A stretch of 64,000 bases of DNA, from contig JBBPZZ010000107.1 of NCBI GenBank assembly GCA_038198445.1, positions 7,762-71,761 of the forward strand. The letters are read 5' to 3'. This document shows positions 27,764-36,794 of the stretch, piece by piece (positions within the stretch are counted from its first letter, which is position 1; each line of letters opens with the position of its first letter). This stretch comes from JACDDK01 sp038198445 (lineage in GTDB: Bacteria > Actinomycetota > Rubrobacteria > Rubrobacterales > Rubrobacteraceae). The notes below the pieces were generated by a model. That model searched no databases. It saw only the letters and a program-made list of their open reading frames with translations, and was not told where the DNA came from. The translations under genes were made by a program, and so were the position numbers.

Positions 27764-27785
27764 TTTTGAAGCTGGTTTGTCTGAC

Positions 27786-28178
27786 CTAGCGCTTGGAGAA
27801 CTGCGGGCGCTTGCGGGCCTTCTTGAGACCGTACTTCTTGCGCTCGACGGCGCGCGAGTCACGGGTAAGCATCCCGGCGTTCTTCAGCTCGCCCCTTGCG
27901 TCCTGCGACTCCTCGGCCAGGGCGCGGGCGATGCCGTGGCGGAGCGCCTCGGCCTGGCCGGTAAGACCGCCGCCGGAGATCTGGGCGACCACGTCGTAGC
28001 GGCTGGCGGAATCCAGCAACTCAAGCGGCGAGGCCACGGTTATCTGATAAGTAGGACGCGGGAAGTACTCCTTATAGTCCTTGCCGTTCACCGTGATCTT
28101 GCCGTCTCCCGGAAGCAACCGCACCCGCGCGACGGCGGTCTTGCGGCGTCCCGTACCTCTATACAGAAGGTCTGCCAT
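27786..28178 (-). CDS. rpsI: 30S ribosomal protein S9
   Basis: A 130-aa S9 (uS9). It starts with [19 protein letters not shown], has the [18 protein letters not shown] segment, and ends in the basic C-terminal tail ([12 protein letters not shown]) that reaches the P-site tRNA. It follows rplM by 1 nt, the usual pair. Confidence 0.97.
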   Translation of the reverse strand: MADLLYRGTGRRKTAVARVRLLPGDGKITVNGKDYKEYFPRPTYQITVASPLELLDSASRYDVVAQISGGGLTGQAEALRHGIARALAEESQDARGELKNAGMLTRDSRAVERKKYGLKKARKRPQFSKR

Positions 28179-28179
28179 G

Positions 28180-28611
28180 CTACTTCACCTCGTAGGGTTG
28201 CGGGGTCTGGGCGGCGTGCGGATGCTCGGCCCCGGCGTAGATCTTCAACTTCTTGAACTGCTGGCGGGCGAGCCGGCTCTTCGGCATCATCCCCCAGACG
28301 GCTTTACGCAAGACCTCGGTAGGCTTGCGCTCCATCATGACCTCGTAGCTCGTCTCCCTGAGACCGCCCGGATAGCCCGTATGCCGCCGGTAGACCTTTT
28401 GCTCCGCCTTCCGGCCCGTAACCTCCACCCTGTCCGCGTTCACCACGACCACGAAGTCGCCGGTATCCACGTGCGGGGTGTACTGCGGCTTGTACTTGCC
28501 GCGCAGCACTTTCGCTATCTCCGCCGCCAGACGACCGAGGGTCTGCCCCTCCGCGTCAACGACATGCCACTTACGCTCGACCTCCTGGGGCCGCGCCATG
28601 TAACTTTTCAT
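28180..28611 (-). CDS. rplM: 50S ribosomal protein L13
   Basis: A 143-aa L13 (uL13) with [15 protein letters not shown] near the start, [18 protein letters not shown] and the HPHAAQTPQ end. The ATG at 28611 is preceded by GGAGG. An upstream TTG at 28632 would bury the ribosome site in the gene. It heads the rplM-rpsI transcript and diverges from the DUF6414-like gene across 181 bp, which must hold both promoters. In many Gram-positive bacteria truA lies directly upstream of rplM; here an islet separates them. Confidence 0.97.
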   Translation of the reverse strand: MKSYMARPQEVERKWHVVDAEGQTLGRLAAEIAKVLRGKYKPQYTPHVDTGDFVVVVNADRVEVTGRKAEQKVYRRHTGYPGGLRETSYEVMMERKPTEVLRKAVWGMMPKSRLARQQFKKLKIYAGAEHPHAAQTPQPYEVK

Positions 28612-28792
28612 TATCCTCCGGAGTCCTTGCAAAGTTCAACGGAATTCCAAACGCATCAAATAGTAGCATACATCTACTGGAAGTATAGCTCCCAAGACGT
28701 TTCCGCTCTCGGAAGATAGGTAAATAATCTACCTTTAGAATACGGCTATTTGATCGTATTCTTGACATTAGAGAACGAAAAGGAGGAGTGGC

Positions 28793-29652
28793 GTGTACCG
28801 AGATTTCATCTATATGGACATCAATCGAGTTCAGTCGATTATCGCCCAATTGCAACAAGGGTTGTTGAATGAAGTGTTGGAGGGAAAGACGAAACAGACA
28901 ACGGGACGGATGCAGATGGCTACGAACCTGCTAGCCATGCTACTTCCTGTCAGCGTCTCTGGGTCTGCGGAACACAGTCGGGGGTCGAGCCTTAGCGAAA
29001 GTCGAGTTCTCCACGACTATGCATTTGAGGTAGCCCGGCTTTCCCTCAAAGAAGGAGGGCTGCTTATAGAGCGCGAAAACCTCGACAGAGAAGACATTTT
29101 GGAGGAGGGTTTCGTGCTAGTACGGGGCGTCTCGCAAATCCTCGATTATGAAACGTTTCGGAAGATAGCCGAAAACTTCGACAAACTTGATGAAAAAACC
29201 TTCAACCCCACGGTGAGCAATACAGAAAAAAGAAGCGAAGGAAGGAAAATAGCTGGGCTACCGAAGCGGGCATGTTAATCGACACATTCTATCAAGATGC
29301 GATACGGGTGAGGATTACTAATCAACAAGATTGTAGCTTCATCGGACCGCTGGCTAGAGAACACCTGCGCGAAGATATAAAGGATCTAATCTACAAGTAC
29401 GGCTCCCAGCCGGAAGGTGAGTGGACCATGTTAGCGGAGATAAGTCGCGTTCCTCTCCCCAGCGACCCACTTGAAGAGTTGCCTGTTGGAGCAATGGTGC
29501 CTGAAGAGGATAGTTCGGTATCGAACCAGTTTGATCAAATAATCACGATATTCAACATGTTCCAGGAGTTTGTTGGTTCCGCAGCGTATCCAGACTTCGC
29601 TGTATCGCCTGTGGCCGTCTATAGGGAGATCTCAAACCGCAACGAATCCTAG
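28793..29652 (+). pseudogene. DUF6414-like protein gene, frameshifted
   Basis: It starts at GTG 28793 after AAGGAGGAG. The first 150 or so codons encode YRDFIYMDINRVQSIIAQLQ, which I match to DUF6414-type proteins, a hydrophobic stretch (NLLAMLLPVSVSG), and charged helices. That frame stops at 29276-29278. A second frame, open across the join and running to 29652, continues the protein (NSWATEAGMLIDTFYQD). The frames can be joined by a 1-nt indel between about 29226 (an A6 run) and 29250, giving about 286 aa. No classical slippery heptamer is seen, so a mutation or sequencing error is more likely than programmed shifting. AT-rich composition suggests lateral acquisition. Function unknown. Confidence 0.65.
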
Positions 29653-29692
29653 CGGGCGATAGTTCCGAGTTCTTGACAGCCCGAAGTCGTGA

Positions 29693-30367
29693 TCAAACGT
29701 CCAGCACGCGGGCGATGGTGAGACCGTCAATGCGCTCCCGGATCAAGGGCAACACTATGGACGAGAGCCGGGGATCTCGGGCCATGCGCTCGTTGAACTC
29801 CCTGGTAGCCCGCGCCGACTCGTCTTTCGGATCAAGGACGCTCCCGCCCCGGATGGTGTTGTCCGCCAGGATTAGCGTTCCGGGCCGTGAGAGCCGCAAG
29901 GCGAATTCCAGGTACTCCGGGTAGCCTTCCTTGTCGGCGTCTATGAAGGTCAGGTCGAAGGGCTCGACTCCATCTTCGACCATGGCGGCGAGCAGCTCTC
30001 TCGCGTCACCAACGCGAACCTCGACCTTTCGCGACAATCCGGCGCGTTCGATGTTCTCGCGGGCGACTTCGGCGTGGCGTTCGTCGAGTTCCAGGGAGAG
30101 CATGGTTCCTCCGTCCGGCAGGGCGCGGGCGAAGTGGATGGCGCTGTAGCCTCCGAGGGTTCCGATCTCAAGTATCCGCCGCGCGCCAGCTATTTCCGCG
30201 AGCAATTGCAACAGCTTGCCCTCGCTCGGCGAGACGCTGATCTCCGGCAGACCAGCCTCCCGCGAGTCCCGCAGGGCAGCTTCGAGCGCCTCATCCGGCG
30301 GGGCGTAAAGGGCTTCCACGTAGGAGTTTATGTCGCGTAGCAGTTTTCCAGAATTATCTTCGCTCAT
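29693..30367 (-). CDS. Class I SAM-dependent O-methyltransferase
   Basis: A 224-aa protein of the catechol/caffeoyl-CoA O-methyltransferase type. SAM motif I is ILEIGTLGGYSAIHFA, motif II includes LELDERHAEVA, and the metal-binding segment FIDADKEGYPEY is followed by ADNTIRGG, all as in divalent-metal-dependent members. The acceptor is unknown. The ATG at 30367 overlaps the truA stop (ATGA) and follows GGAAAGG, so it is translated with truA. An upstream ATG at 30382 lacks this support. Confidence 0.85.
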   Translation of the reverse strand: MSEDNSGKLLRDINSYVEALYAPPDEALEAALRDSREAGLPEISVSPSEGKLLQLLAEIAGARRILEIGTLGGYSAIHFARALPDGGTMLSLELDERHAEVARENIERAGLSRKVEVRVGDARELLAAMVEDGVEPFDLTFIDADKEGYPEYLEFALRLSRPGTLILADNTIRGGSVLDPKDESARATREFNERMARDPRLSSIVLPLIRERIDGLTIARVLDV

Positions 30368-31122
30368 CTCGTGCCTTTCCATAGATCTATATCGTATTCC
30401 ACGCCAACGAGCGTAAGGCCCCGGCTCGGGACGGCCGCTCCGGCCTCGCTCCGCTTTCCCCCGTAGAGTAACCGCTCGAAGTCAGCGAGGTCCCGCTTGC
30501 CGCTGGCGACTTCCAGCATGGTCCCGACCAGCGCGCGGACCATCCCGTACAGAAACGAGTTGGCGACAATATGGTAAGTCAGGAGATCCCCGCTTTGCTC
30601 CCAGCAGGACTCCGTGATTGTTCGCTCGAAGCGGATATGGTAGCTCTTCGATGGCGTAAAAGCTCGAAAATTATGCGTGCCTATAATGAGCCGCGCGGCC
30701 TCCTGAAGCACTTCGATATTCAGCTTCCGGGCGACGTAGTTCGCGCGGTTTCTGCTCAGGGGGGACCGGATCTCATCGTTTACGATCCGGTATTCGTAGC
30801 CTCGGGTCCGAACGTCTCCGCGGGCGTCGAAACCGGCGGGTACGGCTACGCAGCGCCGCAAGGCCAGGTCTTTTGGGAGCACGGCGGTTGTCTTGTAGGA
30901 GATGAGTGATGGTGAAAGGTCCGTCTCCGCCGTGAAAGAGACGACCTGTCCGCTCGCGTGGACCCCGGCGTCCGTCCGTCCCGCGACGCTCAACTTGACC
31001 GGCTGGCGCAGCACGGTCTGGAGCGCATCAGCGAGCGTGCCTTCTACTGTCCGGCGATCCGGCTGCGCGGCCCATCCGGCGAACCCGGCTCCGTCGTACT
31101 CGATGAGGCCCGCGAACTTCAC
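30364..31122 (-). CDS. truA: tRNA pseudouridine synthase A
   Basis: Makes pseudouridine at positions 38-40 of the tRNA anticodon arm. The 252-aa protein has the catalytic Asp51 in AGRTDAGVHA, the conserved GTHNFRAFT segment, and FLYGMVRALVGTMLEV near the C-terminus. The GTG start overlaps the ecfT stop by 4 nt. It keeps the usual place after the ECF transporter genes. Confidence 0.95.
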   Translation of the reverse strand: MKFAGLIEYDGAGFAGWAAQPDRRTVEGTLADALQTVLRQPVKLSVAGRTDAGVHASGQVVSFTAETDLSPSLISYKTTAVLPKDLALRRCVAVPAGFDARGDVRTRGYEYRIVNDEIRSPLSRNRANYVARKLNIEVLQEAARLIIGTHNFRAFTPSKSYHIRFERTITESCWEQSGDLLTYHIVANSFLYGMVRALVGTMLEVASGKRDLADFERLLYGGKRSEAGAAVPSRGLTLVGVEYDIDLWKGTR

Positions 31123-31913
31123 GCGAGGATTCCTCCTACCAGGACGAGCGCCGTCACCACGAGCGCGAGCGCATCCCGCCTTCTGAAGCGCAACTCACGG
31201 TAGCGGGTGCGGCCCTCGCCTCCCCGGTAACCCCGGCTCTCCATCGCCTCGGCCAGTTCGTCCGCCCGGCGGAAGGCGCCCACGGTGAGCGGCACAAGCA
31301 CCGGCACCAGCGCCCGAACACGCCGGACGAGCCCGCCCTCGGTGAAGTCCGCCCCGCGCGCGGCTTGGGCTTTGATGATCTTCTCGGCTTCCTCCTGGAG
31401 CGTCGGAATGAAACGCAGGGCTATGGTCATCATCATCGCCACCTCGTGCGCCGGGAACCGGACTCTCTTCAATGGCGAGAGCAAGTCTTCTATACCATCC
31501 GCCAGGGCCACGGGCGCCGTCGTCGCCGTTAGCAGACCCGCCGCAGAGACCAGGAGCAATATCCTCAGGGCGAAAAAGAAGCCCAGCAGGAGCCCGCCGC
31601 TATGCACCTCCAGAATCCCCCACCGGAACAGTACCGTCCCTTCCCGCGAGAAGAATATTTGAAAGACGGCCGTCAGCGCCACAATAAATACCACCGGACG
31701 CAAGAGCCGCAGGAAATTGCCAACGGGTATGCCACCGACGGCCACCAGCGCCGCAACCGCCGTGGCAACCACGAGGAAACCGGCTATCGAATCGACCAGG
31801 AAAAGCCCGGCCACCAGAAACATCGTTGCCAGTATCTTTGACCGGGGATCGAGCGCGTGTAGCGGAGACGCCACCGGATAGAACTGTCCTAAACCCTTGC
31901 TCGCGCCCATCAT
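31119..31913 (-). CDS. ecfT: Energy-coupling factor transporter transmembrane protein EcfT
   Basis: The membrane scaffold of a group II ECF vitamin/metal importer, linking two ATPases to exchangeable S components. The 264-aa protein has several hydrophobic segments and the two coupling-helix motifs with Ala/Ser-Arg-Gly: AQAARGADF and ESRGYRGG. It ends inside the truA start codon. No S component gene is present nearby, as expected for group II systems. Confidence 0.93.
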   Translation of the reverse strand: MMGASKGLGQFYPVASPLHALDPRSKILATMFLVAGLFLVDSIAGFLVVATAVAALVAVGGIPVGNFLRLLRPVVFIVALTAVFQIFFSREGTVLFRWGILEVHSGGLLLGFFFALRILLLVSAAGLLTATTAPVALADGIEDLLSPLKRVRFPAHEVAMMMTIALRFIPTLQEEAEKIIKAQAARGADFTEGGLVRRVRALVPVLVPLTVGAFRRADELAEAMESRGYRGGEGRTRYRELRFRRRDALALVVTALVLVGGILA

Positions 31914-31914
31914 C

Positions 31915-32730
31915 CTAAACTCCCAGAAGGCCCCTGATCGCGGCGAGCGTTTCGCCGTAGCGCACCGGATTCCCGATCTCCGGATGCGCTTGTTTCAGAG
32001 AAGCAGCGGCCCGTACCGTGGCTGGAGCCGGCTCGCTGCCTCCGTAAAAGACCTCTTCCGGTGTCCCGAGAGCCCGGACCTCGCCTCTCTCCAGTACGCA
32101 GACCCGGTCAGCGACCTCGGCCACCTCATCCAGGTCGTGGGAGACGAGCACGACCGACACGCCCGCCTCCCGCAACCCGCGTACCACGTCGAGCAGTTCA
32201 CTCCTGGTCGCGGGGTCGAGGCCGGCCGTTGGTTCGTCCAGCACGAAGATCTCCGGTCCCATCGCAAGCATCCCGGCGATAGCCACCCTCCGCTTCTCGC
32301 CTCCCGAGAGCGCGTGCGGCGGACGCCCCGCGAGATGACCGGCGCCGAGCATCCCGAGCGACTCCCGCACCCGCTCGCGCACCTCATCCTCGCCAAGCCC
32401 GAGCTGGCGCGGCGCGAAGGCCACGTCCTCCTCTACTGTCGGCGCGAAGAGCGCCTGCTCCGGAAATTGAAACACCAGCCCGACCCTCCGCCGCAAATCG
32501 CTCTTATTGAGAGTAGTCGCATCCACGCCGTCCGCCAGCACCTCTCCACTCGCCGGTACGAGCAGCAAGTTCATGTGCTGGACCAGCGTGCTCTTCCCCG
32601 AGCCGGTCCCCCCAAGTATCCCCAGTACCTCGCCCGGCTCGACCGAAAGGGACACTCCTCGCAGAGCCTCGACCTCGAAAGGAGTGCCAGGCGAGTAGAC
32701 GTGCCGCACGTCTCTTAGCTCCAGCTTCAC
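31915..32730 (-). CDS. ecfA2: Energy-coupling factor transporter ATPase EcfA2
   Basis: The second ATPase of the ECF module. The 271-aa protein has Walker A GGTGSGKST, Q-loop FQFPEQALF, signature LSGGEKRRVA, Walker B IFVLDEPTAGLD and H-loop VSHDLDEV. The C-terminal extension (about 50 residues after the H-loop) is typical of EcfA. The GTG at 32730 overlaps the ecfA1 stop (GTGA). An upstream start would lie inside ecfA1 in another frame. Confidence 0.93.
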   Translation of the reverse strand: MKLELRDVRHVYSPGTPFEVEALRGVSLSVEPGEVLGILGGTGSGKSTLVQHMNLLLVPASGEVLADGVDATTLNKSDLRRRVGLVFQFPEQALFAPTVEEDVAFAPRQLGLGEDEVRERVRESLGMLGAGHLAGRPPHALSGGEKRRVAIAGMLAMGPEIFVLDEPTAGLDPATRSELLDVVRGLREAGVSVVLVSHDLDEVAEVADRVCVLERGEVRALGTPEEVFYGGSEPAPATVRAAASLKQAHPEIGNPVRYGETLAAIRGLLGV

Positions 32731-33539
32731 AGTGCGTTCGACCTCCGCGCCGCGTTCTCCAGGACGACGCCCGCCAGATCCTCCGGCGTTCGGCACGGTG
32801 GTAGTCCAAGCTCCAGAGCAAGCCGCGGCGCGGGTGGCAACACGAGGCGATTTTCGCGCAGGAGATCAAAGTCCGAGAACAAACGTTCCGGCGTGACGTC
32901 AGCGATGAGCCTTCCGCTGTTCAGCACGAGTACGCGGTCGGCGTCGAACAACTCCTCCAGGTGATGCGTGACGTGCAGGATGGTCTTCTTTCCCCACAAG
33001 GCTTCGAGCCGCTCCAGCACCTCCGTCCGTCCGTCGGTGTCGAGCATCGAGGTCGGCTCGTCGAGAAGGAGTATCTCCGGCTGGGCGGCCAGGAGGCCTG
33101 CCAGGGCCACACGCTGCTTCTCGCCACCGGAGAGGGTATGAGGCTCGCGGCGCTCGTACCCTTCCAGGCCCACGGCTCCTATAGCCTCCGCGACCCGCCG
33201 CCGCATCTCCTCGCGCTCCACGCCGAGGTTTTCGAGCCCGAACGCCACGTCGTCCTCCACGAACGGAGCGACGAGGCCGTTCTCCGGGTTCTGGAACAAC
33301 ATCCCGACGCGCCGGCGTACCTCGAATGGGTACGTGGCGGGGTCTTGCCCCATCACCCGGACGTTGCCGGAGTCTGCCTGGAGCAAACCATTCAGGAGAC
33401 GCACCAGAGTAGATTTGCCCCCACCGTTAGGCCCGACCACGCCGATGTACTCCCCGGCGCGGACCTCGAAACTCGCGCCGGTTAGCGCGGGGCGCTCCGC
33501 TCCGGGGTACGAGTAGGTCAGGTCCTCGCAAGATATGAC
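32727..33539 (-). CDS. ecfA1: Energy-coupling factor transporter ATPase EcfA1, start codon unclear
   Basis: The first ATPase of the ECF module. It has Walker A GPNGGGKST, Q-loop FQNPENGL, signature LSGGEKQRVA, Walker B ILLLDEPTSMLD and H-loop VTHHLEEL. The conserved N-terminal strand (VISCEDLTYSYPG...) is readable from 33539 without a break, but no ATG, GTG or TTG lies in frame upstream of it. The first in-frame GTG is at 33440, too late, just before Walker A. An ATG at 33553, inside the hairpin, is out of frame by one base. Either a 1-nt deletion, a sequencing error or a rare start (CTG, ATA) is involved. Coordinates mark the conserved body. Confidence 0.8.
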   Translation of the reverse strand, partial: VISCEDLTYSYPGAERPALTGASFEVRAGEYIGVVGPNGGGKSTLVRLLNGLLQADSGNVRVMGQDPATYPFEVRRRVGMLFQNPENGLVAPFVEDDVAFGLENLGVEREEMRRRVAEAIGAVGLEGYERREPHTLSGGEKQRVALAGLLAAQPEILLLDEPTSMLDTDGRTEVLERLEALWGKKTILHVTHHLEELFDADRVLVLNSGRLIADVTPERLFSDFDLLRENRLVLPPAPRLALELGLPPCRTPEDLAGVVLENAARRSNAL

Positions 33540-33566
33540 AAGGGACCCGTCATGACGGGTCCCTTG
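33539..33566. terminator. Perfect palindromic hairpin after rplQ
   Basis: A 28-bp perfect palindrome (33539-33551 with 33554-33566) centred on AT, between rplQ and ecfA1. It would end the alpha-operon transcript or damp read-through into ecfA1. It lacks a U-run on the minus strand. It touches the start of the ecfA1 coding body. Confidence 0.7.
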
Positions 33567-33595
33567 CTCGGAAGTCGTTGCGTGTGGCGTTACGG

Positions 33596-33961
33596 TTACT
33601 CCGTGGTGTGGTTTACCAGCTCCAGGTATACAGTTTCGGCGCCGTCTCCCAGACGCGGACCTAGCTTCAGGATGCGGGTGTAGCCCGAGTCGCGGCCGTC
33701 CAGGTCGGGGGCCACGTCCTCGAAGAGCCTGCGGACGATGGTCTTGTCCTTCAGGACCTTCACCGCCTGACGGCGGGCCGCCAGATCGTCCTTCTTGGCC
33801 GTGTTTATGAGCTTGTCGACCACGCCGCGAAGTTCCTTGGCCTTCTGGGTTGTCGTCTTGATGCGGCCGTGTTGGATCACCTGCCCGGCCATCGTGCCGA
33901 GCATCAGGTTGCGGTGCTGGGCGTCGCGGCCGAGCTTGCGTCCTCTCTTAGCGTGCCTCAT
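33596..33961 (-). CDS. rplQ: 50S ribosomal protein L17
   Basis: A 121-aa L17 (bL17) starting MRHAKRGRKLGRDAQHR, with KAKELRGVVDKLI and the C-terminal TRILKLGPRLGDGAE. The ATG at 33961 overlaps the rpoA end by 14 nt. It is the last gene of the alpha cluster before the hairpin. Confidence 0.97.
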   Translation of the reverse strand: MRHAKRGRKLGRDAQHRNLMLGTMAGQVIQHGRIKTTTQKAKELRGVVDKLINTAKKDDLAARRQAVKVLKDKTIVRRLFEDVAPDLDGRDSGYTRILKLGPRLGDGAETVYLELVNHTTE

Positions 33962-34895
33962 ATTCCTCACTCTCCAACTCGTACCCGATCTCCGAGAGCT
34001 TCGACCGGATCTCATCGACGCTCTTCATGCCGAGGTTGCGGATGTTCATCAGCTCCTCCTCGGTCATCGTGGCGAGCTGGCCGACGGTGTCCACGCCCTC
34101 GCGCTTGAGGCAGTTGTACGACCGGACGGTAAGCTCCAGATCCTCCACCGGACGCTCGTCCTGGATGACCGCCCGCCCGCTGCTCCGCCGGACTTCTCCA
34201 CCGCTGCTGGACCCCTGGTATCCATCCGTGAAAAGCCCGAGGATATCCGTAAGCTGCCGGGAAGCGTCCTGCAATGCCTCCCGCGGCTCGATGCGGCCGT
34301 CGGTGAAGACCTCGATGGTAAGCGAATCCAGGTCCGTCCGGGCGCCGGCGCGAGTCTCGGCGACCGAGTAGTTCACGCGCTGGACCGGTGAAAACAGCGA
34401 ATCGATCGCGATGACCCCGATGGGATCCGCGTCGCTCTTGTTCTGTTCGGCCCGCGCGTAGCCCTGCCCGCGCTCTACCGTGAGGCGCAGGTCGAGATGA
34501 CCGCCTTCGGAGACGCTCGCTATGTAGTGGTCCGTGTTGATAACCTCGACATCGGCCTTCAGGTCTATGTCCGAGGCGCGGACCTCGCCAGGGCCGTCTT
34601 TCTGGATCTCCAGCTCTATCGGTTCGTCGCGCTCCAGCTTGAACTTCAGGCCCTTCACGTTGAGGATGATGTCCACGACGTCCTCTTTTACACCGGAGAT
34701 CGTCGAGAACTCGTGCGAGACGCCCTCTATACGGATCTTGGTCGCCGCGGCGCCCGTCAATCCGGAGAGCATCACCCGCCGGAGCGAGTTGCCCAGAGTA
34801 TGTCCGAGCCCGCGCGGCAACGGCTCCGCGACGAAGATCGCGCGCTGCTCGCCTTCTTCTTCCACCCTGAAACGGGGTGGTGCTATATCTAACAT
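33948..34895 (-). CDS. rpoA: RNA polymerase alpha subunit
   Basis: The alpha subunit assembles the core enzyme and contacts promoters and activators. The 315-aa protein has an N-terminal dimerisation domain with EPLPRGLGHTLGNSLRRVML. A flexible linker at about 232-245 (GYQGSSSGGEVRRS) leads to the C-terminal domain with ELTVRSYNCLKREGV and MTEEELMNIRNLG. The start is ATG 34895 or the adjacent TTG 34901. It sits between rpsD and rplQ as usual. Confidence 0.97.
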   Translation of the reverse strand: MLDIAPPRFRVEEEGEQRAIFVAEPLPRGLGHTLGNSLRRVMLSGLTGAAATKIRIEGVSHEFSTISGVKEDVVDIILNVKGLKFKLERDEPIELEIQKDGPGEVRASDIDLKADVEVINTDHYIASVSEGGHLDLRLTVERGQGYARAEQNKSDADPIGVIAIDSLFSPVQRVNYSVAETRAGARTDLDSLTIEVFTDGRIEPREALQDASRQLTDILGLFTDGYQGSSSGGEVRRSSGRAVIQDERPVEDLELTVRSYNCLKREGVDTVGQLATMTEEELMNIRNLGMKSVDEIRSKLSEIGYELESEEYEAR

Positions 34896-34936
34896 CGTCA
34901 AATTACCACCTGCTGAATATGGGTTTCGGCTACTGA

Positions 34937-35539
34937 CTAACGGCTGTAGAACTCGATTATGAGCTGTTCCTCGACGGGAGCGTCGATCTCGTCGCGGCCC
35001 GGCGCGTGCAAGACTCGCCCGGTGAAGTTGTCGTGATCCGCCTCAAGCCACGCGGGAACGGCGACGACGTTCTCGACGGCATTCTGTATCGGCTCCAGGC
35101 TCCGGCTCTTCTCGCGCACTGTTATAACGTCTCCCGGCTTGACTATCGCCGAGGGGATGTCGTGCTTACGGCCGTTGAGCTGAAAGTGTCCGTGAACCAC
35201 GATCTGCCGCGCCTGCGGCCGGCTCGTCGCGAAACCGAGACGGTAGATCACGTTGTCCACCCGTAGCTCCATGAGCCTGAGAAGGTTCTCACCGCTAACG
35301 CCCTGCATCCGGGTCGCCTTGTCGTAGGTCCTCCTAAACTGCTTCTCGGAGACGCCGTAGTACCAGCGGGCCTTCTGTTTCTCCATGAGCCGCAGTCCGT
35401 ACTCCGTCTGCCTCTGCCGGCCCCGGCCATGCTCGCCGGGCGGATAGGGCTTCCTCTCCAGCGGGTTCTTCCGCATCGAGGAGATCATCACCCCGGCACG
35501 CCGGTCTCGCCGGCCTCTTGGTCCTGTATAACGCGCCAC
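34937..35539 (-). CDS. rpsD: 30S ribosomal protein S4
   Basis: A 200-aa S4 (uS4) with LRLMELRVDNVIYRLGF and the S4 RNA-binding domain ARQIVVHGHFQLNG. The N-terminal zinc-binding cysteines of the C+ type are absent, so this is the zinc-free form. S4 often represses its own operon, but no clear pseudoknot leader could be judged here. Confidence 0.97.
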   Translation of the reverse strand: MARYTGPRGRRDRRAGVMISSMRKNPLERKPYPPGEHGRGRQRQTEYGLRLMEKQKARWYYGVSEKQFRRTYDKATRMQGVSGENLLRLMELRVDNVIYRLGFATSRPQARQIVVHGHFQLNGRKHDIPSAIVKPGDVITVREKSRSLEPIQNAVENVVAVPAWLEADHDNFTGRVLHAPGRDEIDAPVEEQLIIEFYSR

Positions 35540-35562
35540 TGCTCTCTAGTACCTCCTGATCT

Positions 35563-35973
35563 CTAACCGCGCCGACGTTTCGTGGGCCGGCAACCGTTGT
35601 GCGGCTGGCCCGTGACGTCCTTTATGGAGAGGACCTCTATGCCCATCGACTGGAAGGTCCTCGCGGCCATGTCCCGGCCCGAGCCGTGGCCCTTGACCTC
35701 GATGTCCGCGCGCCGCACGCCCTGGTCCATCGCCTTGTTCGCGCAACTCTCGGCCGTCATCTGGGCGGCGTAGGGCGTGCTCTTGCGGCTACCCTTGAAG
35801 CCTAAAGCCCCCGCCGACTCCCAGGCTATGACGTTGCCCTCCTGGTCCGAGACGCTGACGATGGTGTTATTGAACGAACTCTTGATATGAACGATGCCCG
35901 TCGTGACGTTCCGCCGAACTCTCCGGCGGCTGCGGCTCGCCCCGCCCCGACGCTGCTGACGCTGTCTACCCAT
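35563..35973 (-). CDS. rpsK: 30S ribosomal protein S11
   Basis: A 136-aa S11 (uS11). A basic N-terminal tail rich in Arg precedes the conserved body with [33 protein letters not shown] and the C-terminal [17 protein letters not shown]. The start is 1 nt beyond the rpsM stop. Confidence 0.97.
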   Translation of the reverse strand: MGRQRQQRRGGASRSRRRVRRNVTTGIVHIKSSFNNTIVSVSDQEGNVIAWESAGALGFKGSRKSTPYAAQMTAESCANKAMDQGVRRADIEVKGHGSGRDMAARTFQSMGIEVLSIKDVTGQPHNGCRPTKRRRG

Positions 35974-36345
35974 CTACTTCTTCTTCCTCCCGCCTATGGA
36001 CGGCTTCGGACCCTTGCGCGAGCGGGCGTTCGTCTTCGTCCGCTGCCCGCGCACGGGGAGTCCCCGGCGATGCCGGATACCCCTGTAGCTCCCGATCTCT
36101 ATGAGCCGCCGGATGTTCTGGTTCGTCTCACGCCTGAGGTCGCCCTCGACCTCGATGTTCTGGTCGATGTAGGTCCGGATCTTGGCGACCTCGCCCTCGG
36201 CCAGGTCCCGCACCTTCGTATCCGGATCAACGTCCGTCTCGGCGCAGATCTTCTTGGCCGTCGAACGGCCGACGCCGAAGACGTAGGTGAGTCCTATCTC
36301 GACCCTCTTCTCCCTGGGCAGGTCTACCCCTGCTACACGCGCCAT
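35974..36345 (-). CDS. rpsM: 30S ribosomal protein S13
   Basis: A 123-aa S13 (uS13) with [38 protein letters not shown] and a Lys-rich tail (GGRKKK). It contacts the P-site tRNA and bridges to the large subunit. It starts 1 nt after the rpmJ stop. Confidence 0.97.
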   Translation of the reverse strand: MARVAGVDLPREKRVEIGLTYVFGVGRSTAKKICAETDVDPDTKVRDLAEGEVAKIRTYIDQNIEVEGDLRRETNQNIRRLIEIGSYRGIRHRRGLPVRGQRTKTNARSRKGPKPSIGGRKKK

Positions 36346-36346
36346 A

Positions 36347-36460
36347 CTAACCCTGCCTCTGCTTGTGCCGGGGGTTGGAACAGATGACCCGCACCACTCC
36401 GCGCCGGCGTATTACCTTGCACCGTTCGCATATCGGTTTCACACTCGCCCTGACCTTCAA
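36347..36460 (-). CDS. rpmJ: 50S ribosomal protein L36
   Basis: A 37-aa zinc-binding L36 (bL36), found by reading the minus strand between infA and rpsM. The ligands are Cys11, Cys14, Cys27 and His32, so this is the zinc-containing form. The start is a TTG at 36460 preceded by AAGGAGAG. The order infA-rpmJ-rpsM-rpsK is the standard one. Confidence 0.95.
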   Translation of the reverse strand: MKVRASVKPICERCKVIRRRGVVRVICSNPRHKQRQG

Positions 36461-36470
36461 CGCTCTCTCC

Positions 36471-36692
36471 TTAGTTCCTGAACCTGTAAGTTATTCGTCC
36501 CCGGCTCAAGTCGTAGGGGCTCAACTCCACCTTCACCCGGTCGCCCGGCAATATCCGGATGTAGTTCATCCGCATCTTGCCCGAGATGTGCGCGAGAACG
36601 TTGTGCTCGTTCTCCAGCTCGACCCGGAACTGGGTGTTCGGCAACGCTTCCGTCACCGTCCCCTCGACCTCTATGACATCTTCTTTAGCCAA
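36471..36692 (-). CDS. infA: Translation initiation factor IF-1
   Basis: A 73-aa S1-fold protein that covers the A site during initiation. It has [21 protein letters not shown], the [16 protein letters not shown] segment and [14 protein letters not shown]. An AT-rich gap of about 100 bp separates it from map upstream and may hold a promoter or nothing more than a spacer. Confidence 0.97.
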   Translation of the reverse strand: MAKEDVIEVEGTVTEALPNTQFRVELENEHNVLAHISGKMRMNYIRILPGDRVKVELSPYDLSRGRITYRFRN

Positions 36693-36794
36693 GGACCTCC
36701 TTACTGCCTTCGTGCTTTACTGTTACAAAGTGGTTGGAGCCAAGCAAATATGCTACCACGCACGCCCCGCTTTTCCCACTCTCTACGGCTATTG

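Noticed and set aside
29219..29250. Programmed -1 frameshift in the DUF6414-like gene
   Set aside because: The A6 run does not form a standard X-XXY-YYZ heptamer in the reading frame and no stimulating structure was evident; a simple indel explains it better.
36693..36794. A small gene between map and infA
   Set aside because: The open frame there is mostly antisense or out-of-frame map sequence without conserved residues; only a spacer or promoter is likely.
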